NCBI GenBank assembly: GCA_026706505.1
Contig: JAPOYQ010000237.1
Span: forward strand, 1-14,444
Direction of reading: 5' to 3'
Length of the DNA stretch: 14,444 bases
From: Gemmatimonadota bacterium
GTDB lineage: Bacteria > Latescibacterota > UBA2968 > UBA8231
The position numbers were made by a program, and so were the translations under genes. Shown here one piece after another: positions 14,341 to 14,444 of this stretch; positions within the stretch are counted from its first letter, which is position 1, and each line of letters starts with the position of its first letter. The notes under the pieces are model-generated. The model had not been told where the DNA came from and did no database searches. It was given only the letters and a program-made list of their open reading frames with translations.

Positions 14341-14444
14341 ATGGCGGAAACCGCCCGCTTGCAGGCCGGGGACCAGAGCGTGGAGCTGCCCGTCGTCGTC
14401 GGCAGCGAGGGCGAAAAGGCAATCGATATTGCCAAATTGCGCGC
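14341..14444 (+). CDS. gltA: Citrate synthase, N-terminal part (runs off the window)
   Basis: The first 34 codons of a citrate synthase, which condenses oxaloacetate and acetyl-CoA in the TCA cycle. The sequence MAETARLQAGDQSVELPVV, then GSEGEKAIDIAKLRA, matches the N-terminal small domain typical of hexameric type-II bacterial enzymes (LPVxxGTEGxxAIDIxKLR). AAGGAGA (14327-14333) 7 nt upstream fixes the ATG. The catalytic residues lie outside the window, so function rests on the N-terminus alone. Confidence 0.88.
   Translation, partial: MAETARLQAGDQSVELPVVVGSEGEKAIDIAKLR

Overview
The window looks like a chromosomal segment of an uncultivated Gram-negative bacterium of moderately high GC. 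Its closest feel is the FCB-like phyla (Latescibacteria, Poribacteria, KSB1-type lineages), but this is inferred from gene style and not from a marker gene. The pointers are two small predicted outer-membrane barrels, a secreted polysaccharide-lyase-type enzyme ending in an 'NPFNPTT' FlgD/T9SS-like C-terminal domain, a YtoQ protein and the start of a citrate synthase gene. No rRNA, tRNA or CRISPR array was seen.

Layout. Bases 1-530 are a scrapyard of broken coding pieces on both strands: a frameshifted HTH-like remnant, a 26-codon fragment, and a truncated start of a cobalamin-independent methionine-synthase-like (MetE-like) gene. An intrinsic terminator facing the minus strand lies at its far end. 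Bases 534-1121 (minus) encode a small exported outer-membrane-type protein. The gap behind it holds a well-preserved 115-bp MITE-like element with 16-bp terminal inverted repeats and a perfect 9-bp target duplication. Bases 1551-5451 form a two-gene operon with a near-consensus promoter: a pol-beta-type nucleotidyltransferase with a C-terminal winged helix, then a complete UvrA-type ATPase.

Bases 5474-6822 (minus) hold a putative lipoprotein glutaminyl-peptide cyclotransferase translationally coupled (ATGA overlap) to moaB. Bases 6940-8323 are visibly more AT-rich and carry higB-higA followed, 6 bp later, by a uracil-DNA-glycosylase-superfamily gene. The cassette is preceded by a palindromic operator, looks horizontally acquired, and is the best candidate for a poorly described functional system. 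Bases 8397-11571 hold a small barrel protein followed closely by a secreted heparinase II/III-like lyase. Then come ytoQ (minus), a 97-aa coiled-coil protein, a CocE/NonD-family hydrolase, and the first 34 codons of gltA behind its own promoter and a hairpin-rich leader.

Most neighbours look like a loosely assembled chromosomal mosaic rather than one pathway. The functional couplings that can be argued from spacing are nucleotidyltransferase-uvrA, cyclotransferase-moaB, higB-higA-glycosylase and barrel-lyase.
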